Shown: positions 13,661 to 15,388 of the stretch, in pieces
Layout of the letters: each line of letters begins with the position of its first letter
How positions within the stretch are numbered: the first letter of the stretch is position 1
Assembly (NCBI GenBank): GCA_002426755.1
Contig: DINI01000024.1
Location: forward strand, 1 to 15,388
DNA: 15,388 nt
Direction of reading: 5' to 3'
Origin: Flavobacteriaceae bacterium UBA5544
GTDB lineage: Bacteria > Bacteroidota > Bacteroidia > Flavobacteriales > Flavobacteriaceae
The notes under the pieces: model-generated
Databases searched by the model: none
What the model was told of the DNA's origin: nothing
Seen by the model: only the letters and a program-made list of their open reading frames with translations
Translations under genes and position numbers: made by a program

Positions 13661-13678
13661 TAGAAAAGAGCAAATGCT

Positions 13679-14113
13679 ATGAAAACTCTCATCTATATCC
13701 TTATTGTATGTGGCATATTTATAGGCTGCAATAGTCCAAATACTGCCATTCAAACTACCAAAAACACCTCCAATTTAACTGAACAGGACACCGTAAGAAT
13801 CGCCAATGATGACATCGAATACGAAATAATCATAATTGAACCAGGATTCAACACTTGGTTATTAAGCACCGCAAAACCTGAAGGCTACTATTCACAAGAA
13901 TTTATGGAAACGAGAAATTATCAATATGTGACCGAATGGAACAATCGCGTATTGCAACCCCAAAAATATAACACCAGCCTTTATGAAATGCGAATTGATT
14001 ACGATCCGGGAATTGATTATGGCTATGAAGTCAATTATAAATTATACAATTATTTCATCTACTTTCAGTTGACCTACAATCAAAGATTAGCTGGATATGT
14101 TCCGCGTATTTAG
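13679..14113 (+). CDS. DUF6146 family lipoprotein
   Basis: A 144-aa lipoprotein. The hydrophobic N-terminus (4-16) ends in FIGC, with C17 as the lipidated cysteine of a type II signal peptide. The remainder matches the DUF6146 pattern: a DDIEYEIIIIEPGFNTWLLSTAKPEGYYS segment (47-75, listed by its motif order DIEYEI, EPGF, W, KP.G.YS) leads to WNNRV and the C-terminal YNYFIYFQLTYNQRL (128-142). It should sit in the outer membrane or periplasm. No catalytic motif is visible and no function is known. It is the first gene of a probable operon with the DUF6787-like membrane protein (26 bases away), the His/Cys-rich protein and the TonB receptor. Confidence 0.8.
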   Translation: MKTLIYILIVCGIFIGCNSPNTAIQTTKNTSNLTEQDTVRIANDDIEYEIIIIEPGFNTWLLSTAKPEGYYSQEFMETRNYQYVTEWNNRVLQPQKYNTSLYEMRIDYDPGIDYGYEVNYKLYNYFIYFQLTYNQRLAGYVPRI

Positions 14114-14115
14114 AT

Positions 14116-14123
14116 TATATTTG
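14116..14123 (+). promoter_or_regulatory. Possible internal -7 element before the DUF6787-like gene
   Basis: TATATTTG matches TAnnTTTG exactly and lies 16 bases before the ATG at 14140, straddling the end of the lipoprotein gene. This would allow the three downstream genes to be expressed without the lipoprotein. The -33 region is unclear. Confidence 0.45.
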
Positions 14124-14139
14124 CACCGCAAAATAGTCT

Positions 14140-14634
14140 ATGGAAAACTTCAAAAAACGTTGGCAGATAAAGCATAATTGGCAATTGCTCTTTCCTGTGC
14201 TTGGCCTTTTGGCCAATCTTTATTTGGCATATAAATTGGCAGGTGCATTCTTAAAAGACTTTCATGTTGCGGTGCTAGTTCTTACAACACTTGTCCTGTA
14301 TGTTTTGCTTCTCAAGTTTTTTCTGTGGTGGTTCAAAAAAGTTGAGCACAAATGGGTCGTTCAATACCGTTGGCAAATGATCCGAATTTTCATTGTTTTT
14401 GCCATCACTGGTTCCTCATCAGCATTTATTAGTAAACCCATCATGCTGCTTTTGGGAATTACTAAAGAAAACTTAAACCCTTTTGCTTATTGGTTTTTAT
14501 ATATTATCATTGGGCTTATTTTCTACCAAATTCTTTTGGTATGCTTCGGATGGCTTTTTGGAGAGTTTAAATTCTTTTGGGAATTTGAAAAAAAGATGCT
14601 TCGGAGAATGGGATTCAAACGTTTTGTGGATTGA
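14140..14634 (+). CDS. DUF6787-like membrane protein with an internal duplication
   Basis: A 164-aa inner-membrane protein with four predicted hydrophobic segments (about 15-36, 41-63, 78-106 in part, and 117-142). The chain shows a repeat: W8-x5-W14-Q before the first pair and W71-x5-W77-Q before the second, each followed by a membrane helix, a polar loop and another helix ending in a Trp/Phe/Lys-rich stretch. The second copy has FAITGSSSAFISKP (84-97), the segment I associate with DUF6787; that name is from memory. There is no enzyme motif. Its stop codon overlaps the ATG of the next gene by one base (TGATG), so the two are translationally coupled. Function unknown. Confidence 0.7.
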   Translation: MENFKKRWQIKHNWQLLFPVLGLLANLYLAYKLAGAFLKDFHVAVLVLTTLVLYVLLLKFFLWWFKKVEHKWVVQYRWQMIRIFIVFAITGSSSAFISKPIMLLLGITKENLNPFAYWFLYIIIGLIFYQILLVCFGWLFGEFKFFWEFEKKMLRRMGFKRFVD

Positions 14635-14972
14635 TGCATAAATTAAGCGAACAACTAACCTTTAAAATCATCACCTGTGTTTTGGTGCTGACACTTTTGG
14701 TGCCCACAGGCGTTAAATTTTCGCACATCTTTACACATCACCATCACGAAATCTGTAATGGCGAACCACAAACGCATCTTCACAATGCCGATCTTGACTG
14801 TAGTTTTTACAAATTCAAGTTAAGCACACCTTTTACGCTTCCTACAAGTGAATTTGTATTCATTGCGATAGAAAACAATCATCAAAATTATGCTGAAGCT
14901 TATTCCTTTTTAAGTGATTACCAGCAACTTCATTTTTCTCTTCGTGGACCTCCACAAATTGATTTAATCTAA
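14634..14972 (+). CDS. Small His/Cys-rich membrane-anchored protein upstream of a TonB receptor
   Basis: A 112-aa protein. One hydrophobic segment (about 10-27) acts as an anchor or signal peptide. It is followed by a likely metal site: H31, H35-H38, E39, C41, then H48, H50 and C56. The C-terminus ends in FSLRGPPQIDLI. The arrangement (anchor, His/Cys cluster, final RxPP, then a TonB receptor gene) resembles the small proteins that precede TonB receptors in Bacteroidota, such as HYC_CC_PP proteins, although the HYC motif itself is absent. The ATG at 14634 is preferred to a TTG at 14631 because it gives TGATG coupling with the previous gene. It may bind or deliver a metal such as copper, zinc or iron at the periplasmic face; the metal is not determined. 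Confidence 0.75.
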   Translation: MHKLSEQLTFKIITCVLVLTLLVPTGVKFSHIFTHHHHEICNGEPQTHLHNADLDCSFYKFKLSTPFTLPTSEFVFIAIENNHQNYAEAYSFLSDYQQLHFSLRGPPQIDLI

Positions 14973-15032
14973 CCGATTTCTGAATCTATTCAGAAGACAT
15001 CTTTTATTAAATTAATTCAAAAAGTCATTTAC

Positions 15033-15388
15033 ATGAAACTATTTTTCAATGTATTGCTATTAATTGCAATACCATCCTTATATGCACAAAACACCTTAAC
15101 AGGTACCATAAAAGACAAAATTACAAGTGAACCCATTGTGTTCGCCAATGTGTATCTTCCACAGCTCGAAAAAGGAACCACAACCGATGAGCAAGGGAAT
15201 TTCAGGGTTAACAATCTGCCTAATGGCAACTACAAAATCGTCGTTTCGATTATTGGTTATGAGACCTTATCCCAAAATATTGCACTTCCAACTGATGAGC
15301 CTATAACTTTTGTTCTAAATCCATCCGCAATAGAAATGGAAGAAATTATCGTTTCCACACCTTTTCATAAACTTCAAAGTGAGAATGT
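15033..15388 (+). CDS. TonB-dependent receptor, N-terminal part (cut by window end)
   Basis: Residues 1-118 of a longer outer-membrane receptor are in the window, and the frame is open at 15388. A signal peptide (about 1-18) ends in LYAQ. A CarboxypepD_reg-like beta domain follows (about 20-97), with the usual TGTIKDKITSEPI start, FANVYL, GTTTDEQGNF (48-57) and SIIGYET (72-78). The segment EMEEIIVSTP (101-110) is the TonB-box region and leads into the plug domain. Such receptors import siderophores, metals, vitamins or sugars with TonB energy. There is no SusD homologue in view. The start lies 60 bases after the His/Cys-rich gene on the same strand, so an operon is likely and a metal or metal complex is the first guess for the ligand. 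Confidence 0.9.
   Translation, partial: MKLFFNVLLLIAIPSLYAQNTLTGTIKDKITSEPIVFANVYLPQLEKGTTTDEQGNFRVNNLPNGNYKIVVSIIGYETLSQNIALPTDEPITFVLNPSAIEMEEIIVSTPFHKLQSEN

Noticed and set aside
14631..14633. TTG start for the small His/Cys-rich protein
   Set aside because: The ATG at 14634 directly follows and overlaps the previous stop codon in the usual coupled form.

Overview
The window reads as chromosome of a member of the Flavobacteriaceae (phylum Bacteroidota). It is AT-rich. It has several promoters of the TAnnTTTG (-7) type and almost no Shine-Dalgarno sites. It encodes a protein with a type A type-IX-secretion sorting domain, a CarboxypepD_reg/TonB receptor start, a LytS/LytTR pair, and the acyl-CoA reductase / ferredoxin / serC / serA gene order that I associate with flavobacteria. 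No tRNA, rRNA, CRISPR array, transposase or integrase was seen. No stretch longer than 300 bases lacks a gene.

Layout. (1) 1-684: an unrecognised 186-aa gene enclosed by an inverted repeat (59-76 and 667-684), with two further hairpins beyond the left repeat. It looks like a single-gene cassette and is the most unusual structure here. (2) 742-1821, minus: a GNAT acetyltransferase and a short MotA/TolQ/ExbB-type membrane protein with its own promoter and terminator. (3) 2034-3803, plus: a LytS-type sensor kinase and LytTR response regulator pair, 3 nt apart. It meets the next, minus-strand gene tail to tail with one base between them. (4) 3805-7794, minus: a secreted HExxH metallopeptidase-like protein, a DUF1398 protein, a one-membrane-segment hypothetical, an SRPBCC protein and a TTG-initiated T9SS cargo protein that looks like a seven-bladed propeller. 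(5) 7893-8987, minus: the ATPase YchF. (6) 9136-12828: a 2[4Fe-4S] ferredoxin (minus) and a LuxC-like acyl-CoA reductase (plus), divergent from overlapping promoters, then serC and serA for the first two committed steps of serine synthesis. (7) 12922-13560: a DUF937 protein between two strong terminators. (8) 13679-15388, plus: a probable operon with a DUF6146 lipoprotein, a DUF6787-like membrane protein with an internal duplication, a small His/Cys-rich membrane-anchored protein, and the start of a TonB-dependent receptor cut by the window edge.

How the genes work together. SerA and SerC convert 3-phosphoglycerate to phosphoserine. The ferredoxin and acyl-CoA reductase may share a redox role or only a promoter region. 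The last operon looks like envelope uptake of a metal or another ligand, inferred from the His/Cys cluster and the receptor beside it. Most of the rest is core or lineage-specific flavobacterial content; the accessory signal is concentrated at the left end.
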